DNA of 64,000 nt from UBA4636 sp963650915 (GTDB lineage: Bacteria; Bacillota; Clostridia; Christensenellales; Borkfalkiaceae): contig CAVJMJ010000006.1 of the NCBI GenBank assembly GCA_963650915.1, positions 22,865-86,864 on the forward strand. Direction: 5' to 3'. A program made the position numbers and the translations under genes. The stretch's first letter is position 1. Every line of letters begins with the position of its first letter. Under the pieces are notes generated by a model. That model saw only the letters and a program-made list of their open reading frames with translations. It was not told the DNA's origin and ran no database searches. This document shows positions 26,387 through 35,207 of this stretch, in pieces.

Positions 26387-26877
26387 TCTATATCTCCTTT
26401 GTATCCTTTCGCTTCCGGCGCTGTTATATCTCTGCCGTGGAAAAGGTATTTTTTTCCGACAAGGCTTTCTTTGCCTTCGCGGTTGGTTTTATCTTTAAGA
26501 ATTTCAACCGTCAGCGTCCTTCTTGTGAATTGATATTTACCCTCAATGATGTTATCCCTCTTTTTAAAATACTCTTCTCTGCTAAAATCTTCAGATAAAC
26601 AAGTGATATAAAAACTCTGTGGTGGATAACCGATAAATATCATTACATTAATGGCTTCGCCGTCTAAATAGAGAGTAGCGGGAATTAAAGTGTCTCTACG
26701 AAAGCCGGTAACGGTAAATTCCAACTTAAAATCTTCGTAATCACACGACCAAACTTTTGGATAATCAAGTAACGTCTTACTCGTACGACATCCCGAAACC
26801 GATAAGAGGGCGGTTATTCCGAATATCACGGCTACAAAAACTCGTAATATCTTTTGATAATTCCTTTTCCGCTTCAT
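26383..26877 (-). CDS. Small lipoprotein, first gene of paralogous pair
   Basis: 164 residues. The start at 26877 is set by AAAGGAGGG 7 nt upstream; the longer frame to 26916 has no such site. Basic N terminus, hydrophobic stretch and lipobox VSGC (Cys30). The mature part begins with VWSCDYEDFKLEFTVTGF and shares its plan with the downstream protein at 25919. It lies downstream of a consensus promoter (26946-26974). Function unknown; a surface role is inferred from the lipid anchor. Confidence 0.72.
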   Translation of the reverse strand: MKRKRNYQKILRVFVAVIFGITALLSVSGCRTSKTLLDYPKVWSCDYEDFKLEFTVTGFRRDTLIPATLYLDGEAINVMIFIGYPPQSFYITCLSEDFSREEYFKKRDNIIEGKYQFTRRTLTVEILKDKTNREGKESLVGKKYLFHGRDITAPEAKGYKGDIE

Positions 26878-26945
26878 ATAATACCCTCCTTTAACATTTA
26901 TAATAAATTCTTTCACAAGGCTTTTTGCCCTGCGTTTATGGCTTA

Positions 26946-26974
26946 ATTATACGGAGAGGAAGGTTTGCTGTCAA
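26946..26974 (-). promoter_or_regulatory. Consensus promoter of the paralogous lipoprotein pair
   Basis: On the minus strand TTGACA (26969-26974), 17 nt, TATAAT (26946-26951). The -35 again sits in TTTTCTATTGACA, shared with the VWA lipoprotein promoter and close to that of the CotH-like gene. Confidence 0.8.
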
Positions 26975-27148
26975 TAGAAAACACCAAAAAAGCATTCTAC
27001 TTTTAGTTGCATTTTGATTTTTTTGTCTCTTTTTAAGCGATTTTTAAATTTAACCGAAAAAAACCGTCCGAAGTTTTCGGACGGCTTTTGCCGGATAACG
27101 GGCTTATAGCCCCACTTTTAGTTGTTTTTACACTCAACGTTTCTGTTT
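26967..27148. repeat. About 180-bp direct repeat, copy 2
   Basis: Near-identical to 25654-25843, including a terminator stem at about 27064-27084 and a dispersed-motif copy at 27094-27120. The two copies lie about 1.31 kb apart around the lipoprotein pair, as left by a segmental duplication. Confidence 0.8.
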
Positions 27149-27337
27149 TTGAAATTTTAATCTCAAAAATTTGTTACTTTCAAAATTTTAAACTCAAAAT
27201 TTTATTGTTTTTGAAATTTTTATTGCAAAATTTTATTGATTTCAAAATTTTAAACTCAAAAATTTATTACTTTTAAGGTTTAAAACTTAAAATTTTATTG
27301 CTTTTGAAATTTGTTTTATTGCTTTTCGAGCCTGTAT
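27149..27337. repeat. AT-rich degenerate repeats seeded by the mscL 3' end
   Basis: Phrases TTTTATTGCTTTTGAAATTT, TTATTGTTTTTGAAATTT and CAAAATTTTAAACTC recur. The mscL stop region (on the plus strand TTATTGCTTTTGAGAGG) recurs with changes at about 27295-27335. No gene. Confidence 0.6.
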
Positions 27338-27946
27338 TTATTGCTTTTGAGAGGTTTTTTCGTTTTGTGCTTTTAACTCGGTTAAAATTTCGGTCAAAAG
27401 TTTTTCGGTTTCGGTTAATTCTTTTACCTCGGGAACGGGTTCTACCGGTGCTTCGGCTTTTTTAGGTGCCTTATCGGGATGACGTTTGGCGTATCTTTCA
27501 AGCCATTTTTGTTCAAAGTCGTTTAACTTTTCGTCGTTATCGAGTTTCTTTTGAACTTCTTTTATCATTTTTTCGTTTACGTCTGCTAATTCCTTGGCTT
27601 TATTGATAAGTTTTACCAACAAGAAAACGACGAGAGCGATAATCAAAAAGTTGATAACGGCGTTTATAAACGCACCCCAATCGATGTAAATGGAGTTAGC
27701 CAAATCGATGACGGTTTCGCCTTTATCGTTAATTGTATACGCCTTTTTCAAATAAGTGTATATGCCGTCGAGAGAGTTACTGCCGAGACACAACGCCAAA
27801 ACCCAGTTTATAATGGGCTTGATGATGTTATTGCTTAAAGCGGTAACTATTGCCGTAAAAGCAGAACCTACTATTACGCCGACGGAAAGATCTACGACGT
27901 TTCCGCGCGTAATAAACGTTTTAAATTCTTTGATAAGATTTTTCAT
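27338..27946 (-). CDS. mscL: Large-conductance mechanosensitive channel MscL
   Basis: 202 residues. Residues 1-30 (EFKTFITRGNVVDLSVGVIVGSAF) are the diagnostic MscL N-terminal helix and first span; the second span is near residues 95-112 (FINAVINFLIIALVVFLLVKL). It forms a homopentameric channel in the cytoplasmic membrane that opens on osmotic downshock. The C-terminal cytoplasmic part is longer than usual (family about 130-150): about 60 extra residues of charged helix and Pro/Glu-rich sequence (EAPVEPVPEVKELTETEKLL). Monocistronic. AAGGA precedes the ATG. Confidence 0.93.
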   Translation of the reverse strand: MKNLIKEFKTFITRGNVVDLSVGVIVGSAFTAIVTALSNNIIKPIINWVLALCLGSNSLDGIYTYLKKAYTINDKGETVIDLANSIYIDWGAFINAVINFLIIALVVFLLVKLINKAKELADVNEKMIKEVQKKLDNDEKLNDFEQKWLERYAKRHPDKAPKKAEAPVEPVPEVKELTETEKLLTEILTELKAQNEKTSQKQ

Positions 27947-28008
27947 TTTGTTTTTCCTTCTTTGTATTTTTTATCGATAATAATAAACCGATTTTTTTAA
28001 AAAAATCC

Positions 28009-28030
28009 TCGTATAGGTCGATTATCGCAC
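28009..28030 (+). repeat. Dispersed motif copy between mscL and argS
   Basis: CTCGTATAGGTCGATTATCGCAC, with GTATAGG rather than CTATAAG in the centre. It occupies the short spacer upstream of mscL. Confidence 0.5.
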
Positions 28031-28124
28031 GTTTTTACATTTTTTAAGAGGGATTTTATCGTTAAAAGTTTTTCGCCGTTAAAACGGCTTTTACCCATAA
28101 AAACGTACCCCCGAAAAAATCGTT

Positions 28125-29819
28125 TTACATCTTTTCGGGTGTTTTTACGCCGATTAAAGAAAGAGCGGTTTTTAACGCCTTACCGGTTGCTTCGGTAAGT
28201 GCCAAGCGATAACTCGATAAATCTTCGTCCTCGGAAATTATCTTATGGTCGAAGTAAAATTTGTTGTACGCCTTTGCAAGGTCGACCGCAAAACGGGTAA
28301 CGTAGCAAGGTTCGTATTTTTCGGCAGCGTTTTTGATTTGTTCGGGCAAAGTTTCCAAAACGGAACAAAGATTGAATTCGTCCTCGTTGACGGAAATTTT
28401 CGACCAATCGAAAGTTTTTTTGATTTTTTCGCCCTTAGATAAAACGCTGTTGGTTCTTGCGACGGTGTATTGACAGTAAGGTGCCGTTTCGCCGTCGAAA
28501 TTCAAAACTTTATCGTAACTAAACACTACGTCTTTGATTTTATTGTTGTAAAGCATTCCGAAAACCGCCGCCCCCACGCCGACCGCTCTTGCCGTTTCCT
28601 CTTTGTTTTCGAGGTTGGGGTTCTTTTCGTCGATGATGGAAAGTGCTTTTTCGTAGCAACGGTTAAGTACGTCTTCAAGCAAAACGACGTGACCCTTCCT
28701 CGTACTCATCGTGCCGTCTTCTAAAGACACCATACCGAAGGCAACGTGAACCATGTCTTTTGCCCAAGGCTTGCCCATGAGTTCCAAAACCTTAAAAATC
28801 TGTTTAAAATGAAGGTTTTGTTGGTAGGCTACGACGTATAGGCACTTATAAAAATCGTAAGTGTTTTTGCGGTAAATTGCCGCGGTTATATCGCGCGTGG
28901 CGTACAAACTCGCCCCGTCAGAACGTAAAATGATGCACGGAGGCATATCGTACTTTTCCAAATCGACGACCATTGCGCCTTGGCTTTCGACAAGCAAGCC
29001 GTCCTCTTTAAGTTCTTCTATGACGGGTGCCATTTTGTCGTTATAAAAACTTTCGCCCGCATAAGAATCGAATTGCACGTCTAAAAGTTTGTAGATTTTT
29101 TCGATGTCTTTAAGGGTTATGGACTTGAAATAATTGAAAAGTTCGACGCATTCGCTATCGCCCGTTTCTATTTTTTTAAAGTACGCCCTTGCCTCGTCGT
29201 CCATCGACGGATCTTTTTCGGCTTCTTCGTGATACTTGACGTAAAGCCTCGTAAGTTCCTGCAAACCCTTTTCTTCGACGGTCTTTTTATCGCCCCAGTG
29301 CTTGTAAGCGTAAATAAGCTTACCGAACTGCGTGCCGTAATCGCCCAAGTGGTTGATACCGACCACGTTATAGCCGAGATATTTGTAAATTCTGTATAAT
29401 GCCGCACCGATTACGGTAGTCGATAAATGCCCGATATGAAAGGGTTTTGCGATGTTTATCGACGAATAATCGATACAAATCGTTTTACCTTCGCCCTCGG
29501 TAGACGAGCCGAAGTTTTTAACCGACAAAACTTTATCCAAAACGTCCTTGGTAAAGCCTTTTCTGTCAAGTTTAAAGTTAAGATATCCGCCTACGGCTTC
29601 CACGGACTCTATGCCGTCTACCTTAGGAAAGGCGTTTTTAAGGTCGATTGCGATAGCGTTGGGAGCCTTCCGCAAAGTTTTTGAAAACTTAAAGCAGGGA
29701 AGAGCAAAATCGCCCACCTCTTTTGTCGGCGGAACTTCTATAAAAGAATAGACTTCGTCCAAAGTAAAGCCGTCAATATTAACGTTATCGGCAATTAAAC
29801 GTTTGTAATCCATAACCAA
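28125..29819 (-). CDS. argS: Arginyl-tRNA synthetase
   Basis: 564 residues, normal length. Class I enzyme: N-terminal Add1 domain (about 1-90), then IAKPFHIGHLSTTVIG with the HIGH motif near residues 115-124, the KMSKS equivalent MSTRKGHVV near 370, and a C-terminal DALR anticodon-binding domain from about 440 (CQYTVARTNSVL). It charges tRNA-Arg with arginine in the cytosol. A TTG at 29819, with AGGA 7 nt upstream, and an ATG two codons in are both possible starts. No T-box leader is visible. Confidence 0.95.
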   Translation of the reverse strand: MVMDYKRLIADNVNIDGFTLDEVYSFIEVPPTKEVGDFALPCFKFSKTLRKAPNAIAIDLKNAFPKVDGIESVEAVGGYLNFKLDRKGFTKDVLDKVLSVKNFGSSTEGEGKTICIDYSSINIAKPFHIGHLSTTVIGAALYRIYKYLGYNVVGINHLGDYGTQFGKLIYAYKHWGDKKTVEEKGLQELTRLYVKYHEEAEKDPSMDDEARAYFKKIETGDSECVELFNYFKSITLKDIEKIYKLLDVQFDSYAGESFYNDKMAPVIEELKEDGLLVESQGAMVVDLEKYDMPPCIILRSDGASLYATRDITAAIYRKNTYDFYKCLYVVAYQQNLHFKQIFKVLELMGKPWAKDMVHVAFGMVSLEDGTMSTRKGHVVLLEDVLNRCYEKALSIIDEKNPNLENKEETARAVGVGAAVFGMLYNNKIKDVVFSYDKVLNFDGETAPYCQYTVARTNSVLSKGEKIKKTFDWSKISVNEDEFNLCSVLETLPEQIKNAAEKYEPCYVTRFAVDLAKAYNKFYFDHKIISEDEDLSSYRLALTEATGKALKTALSLIGVKTPEKM

Positions 29820-29897
29820 ATGTAAGTCCTAATAAGTGTTAAGTATCTATCGACTAATTATTTTATCACATATTCGAGCAAATGACAACAAATACGA

Positions 29898-29926
29898 TTG
29901 AAAATTTACTAAAATTGTGATATATT
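29898..29926 (+). promoter_or_regulatory. Promoter of ychF
   Basis: TTGAAA (29898-29903), 17 nt, TATATT (29921-29926) with TGA before it; 46 nt upstream of the ychF ATG. Confidence 0.65.
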
Positions 29927-29971
29927 GTAATCGTTAACAATAACTTACGCAAAACTTAGGAGAATATAATT

Positions 29972-31069
29972 ATGAAATTAGGTGTCGTAGGGCTTCCTAA
30001 CGTAGGAAAATCAACCTTATTCAACGCCATTACCCATGCGGGCGCAATGGCTGCAAACTTTCCTTTCTGCACGATAGAACCCAACGTCGGCGTGGTTGCC
30101 GTTCCCGACGAAAGATTAAATAAACTCGCCGCTTTATATAACTGCAAAAAAATAGTCCCCGCAACAATAGAGTTCGTCGATATCGCGGGGCTTGTTAAGG
30201 GAGCGTCCAAGGGTGAAGGTTTGGGCAACAAGTTTTTGTCGCATATACGCGAAGTCGACGCCATAGTACACGTAGTGCGTTGTTTCGAGGACGAAAACGT
30301 TACCCACGTCGAAAACACGATCGATCCCGTTCGAGATATAAACATTATAAACTTGGAACTTATTTTGTCCGATATGGAAGCGGTGGAAAAACGCCTCGAC
30401 AAAGCAAAATCCATGATGAAAACGGGTGACAAAAAGTACGCCGAAGAAGCCGAACTTTTGACTAAAATATATAAAACGCTCGAACAGGAAAAGCCCGTCA
30501 GATCGTTGGAATTCACCGACGAAGAAGCCGATTATGTCAAAAATTTATTCCTTTTAACCTCTAAGCCCGTAATTTACGCGGCGAATATTTCCGAAGACGA
30601 CGTAGGTAAAAACGAGGACGATATCCCCATGGTTAAAGCCGTAAAAGACTTTGCAAAAGCCGACGGTAGCGAAACCCTCGTTATTTCGGCTAAGTGCGAA
30701 GAGGAAATTTCGGAACTTCCCGAAAACGAACAAAAAGACTTTTTGGACGCTTTGGGTTTAAAGGAAAGCGGACTTAACAGACTGGTTAAAGCCTCGTATA
30801 AACTTTTGGGGCTTATGAGCTTTTTGACCGCCGGCGAACCGGAAACCCGTGCCTGGACTATAAAAATAGGTACCAAAGCACCGCAGGCGGCAGGTAAAAT
30901 TCATAGCGACTTCGAACGCGGTTTTATAAGAGCCGAAGTCGTGGATTACCAAACCCTTTTGGAATGCGGAAACCTGACGAACGCTCGCGAAAAAGGAAAA
31001 GTAAGATCGGAAGGCAAAGATTACGTCATGCGCGACGGCGACGTGGTTTTGTTCAGATTCAACGTGTAA
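29972..31069 (+). CDS. ychF: Redox/ribosome-associated ATPase YchF (Obg family)
   Basis: 365 residues, standard length. G1 GLPNVGKST (7-15), DIAGLVKGAS for G3, and the YchF-type NisE-like G4 (NISED). C-terminal TGS-like domain with RAWTIKIGTKAPQAAGKIHSDFERGFIRAEV. YchF prefers ATP to GTP, binds ribosomes and affects stress responses. TAGGAGA lies 9 nt before the ATG. The last codons (DVVLFRFNV) recur at DNA level in the spacer downstream. Confidence 0.95.
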   Translation: MKLGVVGLPNVGKSTLFNAITHAGAMAANFPFCTIEPNVGVVAVPDERLNKLAALYNCKKIVPATIEFVDIAGLVKGASKGEGLGNKFLSHIREVDAIVHVVRCFEDENVTHVENTIDPVRDINIINLELILSDMEAVEKRLDKAKSMMKTGDKKYAEEAELLTKIYKTLEQEKPVRSLEFTDEEADYVKNLFLLTSKPVIYAANISEDDVGKNEDDIPMVKAVKDFAKADGSETLVISAKCEEEISELPENEQKDFLDALGLKESGLNRLVKASYKLLGLMSFLTAGEPETRAWTIKIGTKAPQAAGKIHSDFERGFIRAEVVDYQTLLECGNLTNAREKGKVRSEGKDYVMRDGDVVLFRFNV

Positions 31070-31773
31070 TTTTAGTATATAGTTAGTCGCCCGTGACGGT
31101 CAATGACTGTGTTTTGTTTAGTTTTAACGTGCAATTTAGCACCGCAAGTTTTGCTTTTGGTTAGTGTGACGATGCCTTACTTAGTTTTAACGTGTGTTGC
31201 ACCCTTATCGGTCTTGCCGAATTGTCAAGCCGAGTGCGATACGATTATTTATAAATTCAATTACACTTTTTGTGCCATTGTATAAATTATGGTAGCCGTC
31301 TGCGTGACGAAAATACTTCAAATACACTCAATAACCGACCTATATGCGGACTTTCGTCGTTAACTCGGGTTCCGTTTGGGTTTTCTTTCACTTTCACCCG
31401 ACTAGTGAAATTGCCTCACCTATTGAAACCTTTTATTCATCAAAAGAAACAATTCACGACCAAAGTTCAATTCACGTTGCATTAGCAACAATTCATACAT
31501 TGCAAAAATAGTTTTGCAATGACAAAAAAAACTAAAAAGTAAGCGGATGGCAAAATTTTGCCCTCCGCTTACTTTTTATCTTAAATAGCCGTTACGTTAA
31601 AATTTTCCTTAACGGTTTTCTTTATATTAAACAGCCTTTTAACCCACTTGGTAATCTTTTGATAATTCTTTAAATTTAAACGTAAAATCGATGTGCTTTT
31701 TTATAAATTCCGCCGTGTATGTAGCAGATATTCTTTTTGAAATACCGCATTAGAAAAGTCTTTTCTTTAAAAA
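31070..31773. other. Gene-free spacer with ychF-tail repeats and dispersed motif
   Basis: The ychF end sequence TTCAACGTGTAATTTTA recurs as TTTAACGTGCAATTTAG near 31121 and TTTAACGTGTGTTGC near 31187. Their flanks (GTGACGGTCAATG, GTGACGATGCC) echo the coding GCGACGGCGACG. A motif copy lies at 31331-31357. No credible gene is seen. Confidence 0.6.
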
Positions 31774-32640
31774 TTATGCCGCTTCCGTAGTGGAATTTTC
31801 TTCGATAACGGGCTTATAGACGTACTTTATAACCTCTAAGGTGCTGTATTTTTTAGAACACTCATCCATAAAGTTATAAACTTCGTCTCGTATTTTTTTC
31901 TGTGCCTGTTTTTTCGGAATAGTCATATCGGGATACATTACATCGCTAATGTAAACCACTCGTTTGACCTTTCTGAAAAGTTTTTCTATGCCCTTAGGTT
32001 GTTGATACGCCATAAAGAAAGCGACGACGGGCGCGCCGTCAATGACGGGATATCTAAATGAGGTTGCGGGGAACGGTCTTACCCCGTTATAGTACGGCCA
32101 GATGTGCGCTTCGGGGTTAATCGTAATGTTTTCGCCCCGCTTATGGCAATATTCGACAGCCTTCAAAAACTCGGACATTCCCCTCACCGTGTCCGGTATG
32201 GGAATACAACCGAGGGCTTTTATCGTAGATCCGAAAAATTTTATGGAAACGGCGTCGGAATTAGCGATTATTTTTTGTCTTACGGGGAAGGACACTAAAT
32301 TTGAAGTGTACGCGTCGAGATAACTCGTATGGTTTCCGTAAACGTACGCGCCCTTTATACCCTTTAAAGCCTTTTTGTTTTTAAAGGTAACGCCGTGTAT
32401 AATACACTCTATAAAAAATATTACGGGATAAGCAAGCGCACGGATAATGCAAGTCCATGCCGTATATAACTTGCTTTTGGGTACGAATTTGTAATTTTCG
32501 TCGATAAATTTCTTTTTTATCTTCGTCATTGCAAAATCGTCGTTTACGGGATCGCTATAATACACGATTTTTTTAGGAAACGCTTTTTTATTGATTTTCT
32601 CCCGTTTGGTTTTGGGCGTCCGTTTCTGCTTTTCTTTCAT
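31774..32640 (-). CDS. 1-acyl-glycerol-3-phosphate acyltransferase-like (PlsC)
   Basis: 288 residues. An acyltransferase block with NHTSYLD (HX4D) near residue 108 and NPEAHIWPYYNGVRPF (the EGTR-equivalent loop) near 195. A hydrophobic segment near 65-85 anchors it to the membrane. PlsC-type enzymes add an acyl group to lysophosphatidate in phospholipid synthesis. The gene overlaps the upstream GT4 gene by 53 nt, so they are translated together; a joint role in making glycolipids or modifying membrane lipids is likely. A dispersed-motif copy (31803-31829) lies within its last codons. GAGG is about 9 nt before the start. Confidence 0.8.
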   Translation of the reverse strand: MKEKQKRTPKTKREKINKKAFPKKIVYYSDPVNDDFAMTKIKKKFIDENYKFVPKSKLYTAWTCIIRALAYPVIFFIECIIHGVTFKNKKALKGIKGAYVYGNHTSYLDAYTSNLVSFPVRQKIIANSDAVSIKFFGSTIKALGCIPIPDTVRGMSEFLKAVEYCHKRGENITINPEAHIWPYYNGVRPFPATSFRYPVIDGAPVVAFFMAYQQPKGIEKLFRKVKRVVYISDVMYPDMTIPKKQAQKKIRDEVYNFMDECSKKYSTLEVIKYVYKPVIEENSTTEAA

Positions 32641-33766
32641 CTACTACGTCCTCTATCATTTTTTCCATTTTTTCCATACATGCCTCTTGGTTATAGGCTA
32701 TCGAACTTTGCAAATATTTTTGTTCGCACTTACGCTTTTCTTCGGGGTGGTCTATCCAGTAATCGATGACTCGTGCCAAATCTTTAGGGTCGCGATTTTT
32801 AAAAACACACCTTTCGTCGACGACGAAACCGCTCGTTGCCGATTTTTTCGACGACGAACAAATGGTAAGTTTTCCGCAAGCGATTGCTTCTATACACGAT
32901 ATCCCCTCGAGTTCCATTTCCGCCGGGTGAACGTAAATGTCGCACATGTTTAATACGTCGATGATTTCCGTGCGGGAATAAAATTTGAAAATAGGCGGAA
33001 TGGGTAATTTTTCGGCAAGTTTTTTGTAATAATTTTCCCTAACGCCCTGTCCGCCCAAAATAAGCTGGATACTGTCTTTGTGCTTGGAATATTCTATGGC
33101 TTTTATAAGTGTGTCTTGAGATTTTTCTCGTGAATACCTACCCGTGGTCAAAATTACGATTTTATCCTGCCATTCGGGCGGTTTTTGAGCGGGACGACGT
33201 TTTACGTAATCGTTTACGCCGTTTGATATTACGTAACCTTTCGTTGATTCGTGAATGTTTTCCTCAAAAACGTCTTTTATAAAAGTGGTCGGAAAATGTA
33301 TTGCGTCGACGTGTGAGAAAAAATGCTTCCAGTTATATACGTAAAAGAAGTGATTAAGCGGTTGACACCACTGCATTTTAAGGTATGAAGTAAAATTTTC
33401 GGCTTGTGCGTGGAACCCCGCCGTTACGGGAATACCCTTTTCGAGTGCGACGGACAATGTCGCCCTTCCGAGTAAAAACGGCGTCATTATATGTACGACG
33501 TCGGCTCCGTCCAAGGCGGATTCTATAATATCGCGCTCGGGTTTGGCAAGGGTTACGCCGATTTTACTGACGTAATTGTTTAAAAGTTTGCCGAAATTGA
33601 TATTCGGCACTACGTAAAAATCTTTTTGCCCCTGCCGATTTTTATCTCCGCATAATACCCTTACGGTATGTCCTTCTCCGCGTAGAAAATTAATCAGGTT
33701 CATGGCGGCAATGGTCGTGCCGTTATTTTCTTCGCCCAAAACGTCACATGCAACGGTTATTATCAT
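32588..33766 (-). CDS. GT4-family glycosyltransferase (glycolipid type)
   Basis: 392 residues with the GT-B fold of family GT4. N-terminal acceptor part: ENNGTTIAAMNLINFLRGEGHTVRV and HIMTPFLLGR. C-terminal nucleotide-sugar part: ILTTGRYSREKSQDTLIKAI, and EMELEGISCIEAIACGK with the EX7E motif. It resembles diacylglycerol glycosyltransferases and mannosyl/glucosyl lipid enzymes of Gram-positives. AAGGAGG stands 7 nt before the ATG. With the overlapping PlsC-like gene it probably acts on the cytoplasmic face of the membrane in glycolipid formation. The sugar donor is unknown. Confidence 0.82.
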   Translation of the reverse strand: MIITVACDVLGEENNGTTIAAMNLINFLRGEGHTVRVLCGDKNRQGQKDFYVVPNINFGKLLNNYVSKIGVTLAKPERDIIESALDGADVVHIMTPFLLGRATLSVALEKGIPVTAGFHAQAENFTSYLKMQWCQPLNHFFYVYNWKHFFSHVDAIHFPTTFIKDVFEENIHESTKGYVISNGVNDYVKRRPAQKPPEWQDKIVILTTGRYSREKSQDTLIKAIEYSKHKDSIQLILGGQGVRENYYKKLAEKLPIPPIFKFYSRTEIIDVLNMCDIYVHPAEMELEGISCIEAIACGKLTICSSSKKSATSGFVVDERCVFKNRDPKDLARVIDYWIDHPEEKRKCEQKYLQSSIAYNQEACMEKMEKMIEDVVDERKAETDAQNQTGENQ

Positions 33767-33833
33767 AAAAAATCCTCCTTATATTTTTACTTTAGATTGT
33801 CGTTTTCCGATTTAGTTGACATAATTTTATATA

Positions 33834-33871
33834 TGTTATTTAGTCAATGTTATTTAGTCAATGTTATTTGG
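33834..33871 (+). repeat. 14-bp tandem repeat
   Basis: TGTTATTTAGTCAA is repeated twice and begins a third time with one change (TGTTATTTGGTC). It lies in the 33767-34079 spacer upstream of the GT4 gene, which otherwise holds AT-rich sequence and no gene. Confidence 0.75.
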
Positions 33872-34079
33872 TCGTCCGACGATAAACATAATTATACTTA
33901 TTCGATTACATTATATCATTACAAACTCAATTTTTCTTCAACTAATTCGCTTTTTTTAAAACATTTTGCCGTTTCATACGGTTTTTAAGTAATTTAAAAA
34001 AATTGCAAATTCCTTATTTCGATTTCGGTATACTTATTTTTAGCGACTTTAAATACTTCTTAATAAAACAAAAAAACGG

Positions 34080-34106
34080 CGATAATCGACCTATACGCCG
34101 ACTTTC
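34080..34106 (-). repeat. Dispersed motif copy downstream of rsmI
   Basis: CGATAATCGACCTATACGCC then GACTTTC; reverse orientation relative to the copy at 1531. It lies within 12 nt of the rsmI stop and includes a CGGCG/CGCCG pairing at its edges, so it may fold in the rsmI transcript. Confidence 0.6.
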
Positions 34107-34117
34107 ACCGTAAAAAA

Positions 34118-34927
34118 TCATTTATTTTCTTCCTCTATAACCATTTTATAAAGTTCGCTTTTGCTAATTCCTCTTTCTTTCGCTACTCTTTTTACGGCGT
34201 CCATTTTTTTCATGCCGTCGGCTTCGTATAACTTAACGTGTTCAAGCACGGAAACGCCTTCAAAACTTTCCGTTTCGTAATAACCGTCAACGACGATTAC
34301 GAATTCCCCGCGCAAATCGACCTCGGGCGTTTCGCCGAGGTAAAACTCGTAACGGGACTCGTACATTTTAGTAATTTCCTTTACGGCAACCGCTTTTCTG
34401 TTTCCGAAAGCGTTATATAACGTTTGGACGGTTTTTTTAAAATCGTGCGGGGCGGTGTAAAACACGAGGCTCCCCGGTACGAACTTGTACGCCGAAAGAA
34501 GTTTTTCGCATTCCGAAGTTTTTTCGGGCAAAAAACCGATAAAACAAAAATTACCGCTGTTAAGACCCGACAATATAAGTGCGGGAAGTAGCGCGTTTGC
34601 CCCCGGGACTACCGTAAACGGAAGGTTTTCTTTTAAAAGTGCCTTAACCAAAACTCCGCCGGGGTCTGATAAAACGGGGGTACCCGCATCGGAAATTACG
34701 GCTATCGTTTTGCCTTCTTTCAATTTTTCGATAATTTTAGCGGAAACTTCGGCTTCGTTAAATTTTTGATAGGACAAAAGTCGCTTTTTAACGTCGTATT
34801 TGTTAAGAAGCGGAAGTGAATGCCTCGTGTCCTCGCACGCTATTATATCGACGGATTTTAAAACCTCTATAGCCCTTAAGGTTATATCGCCGAGGTTGCC
34901 TATCGGCGTTGAAACAAAATATACCAT
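34118..34927 (-). CDS. rsmI: 16S rRNA (cytidine1402-2'-O)-methyltransferase RsmI
   Basis: 269 residues. A tetrapyrrole-methylase-fold enzyme with VSTPIGNLGDITLRAIEVL at the start and CEDTRHSLPLLNKY. It continues through AVISDAGTPVLSDPGGVLV (SAM site) and GFLPEK. It methylates the ribose of C1402 in 16S rRNA. In many Bacillota it sits in the tmk-holB-ricT-trmN-rsmI block, as here. Normal length. The 34928-35096 spacer upstream has no gene. Confidence 0.93.
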   Translation of the reverse strand: MVYFVSTPIGNLGDITLRAIEVLKSVDIIACEDTRHSLPLLNKYDVKKRLLSYQKFNEAEVSAKIIEKLKEGKTIAVISDAGTPVLSDPGGVLVKALLKENLPFTVVPGANALLPALILSGLNSGNFCFIGFLPEKTSECEKLLSAYKFVPGSLVFYTAPHDFKKTVQTLYNAFGNRKAVAVKEITKMYESRYEFYLGETPEVDLRGEFVIVVDGYYETESFEGVSVLEHVKLYEADGMKKMDAVKRVAKERGISKSELYKMVIEEENK

Positions 34928-35096
34928 AATTTACCTGAAACGTCGTGAAACGTAAAACGCCCGAAAATATAAATCAGCGACACGAAATAATCGATTGATT
35001 AAAAAAAAGTTACTGAAATATAATGTCGCTTAAAAAATAAATATCGCCCAAAATATGAAAAGCGGTGCGTTATCGATTATAAAATTAGGTTTGGAA

Positions 35097-35186
35097 AAGT
35101 TGCGTCTAAAAGTTGCGTTGTAAAAGTTGCGTCTAAAAGTTGCGTCTAAAAAGTTGCGTCGTAAAAATGCGTCGTAAAAGTCGACG
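35097..35186. repeat. 13-bp tandem repeat derived from a gene tail
   Basis: GTTGCGTCTAAAA-type units occur about seven times. The closest relative is the 3' end of the adjacent minus-strand methyltransferase gene (plus strand GGTTGCGTCGTTAAAAAA at about 35222). The array begins about 20 nt beyond the stop codon. Confidence 0.75.
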
Positions 35187-35207
35187 TTTAATGCTTATTT
35201 TTTAAAC

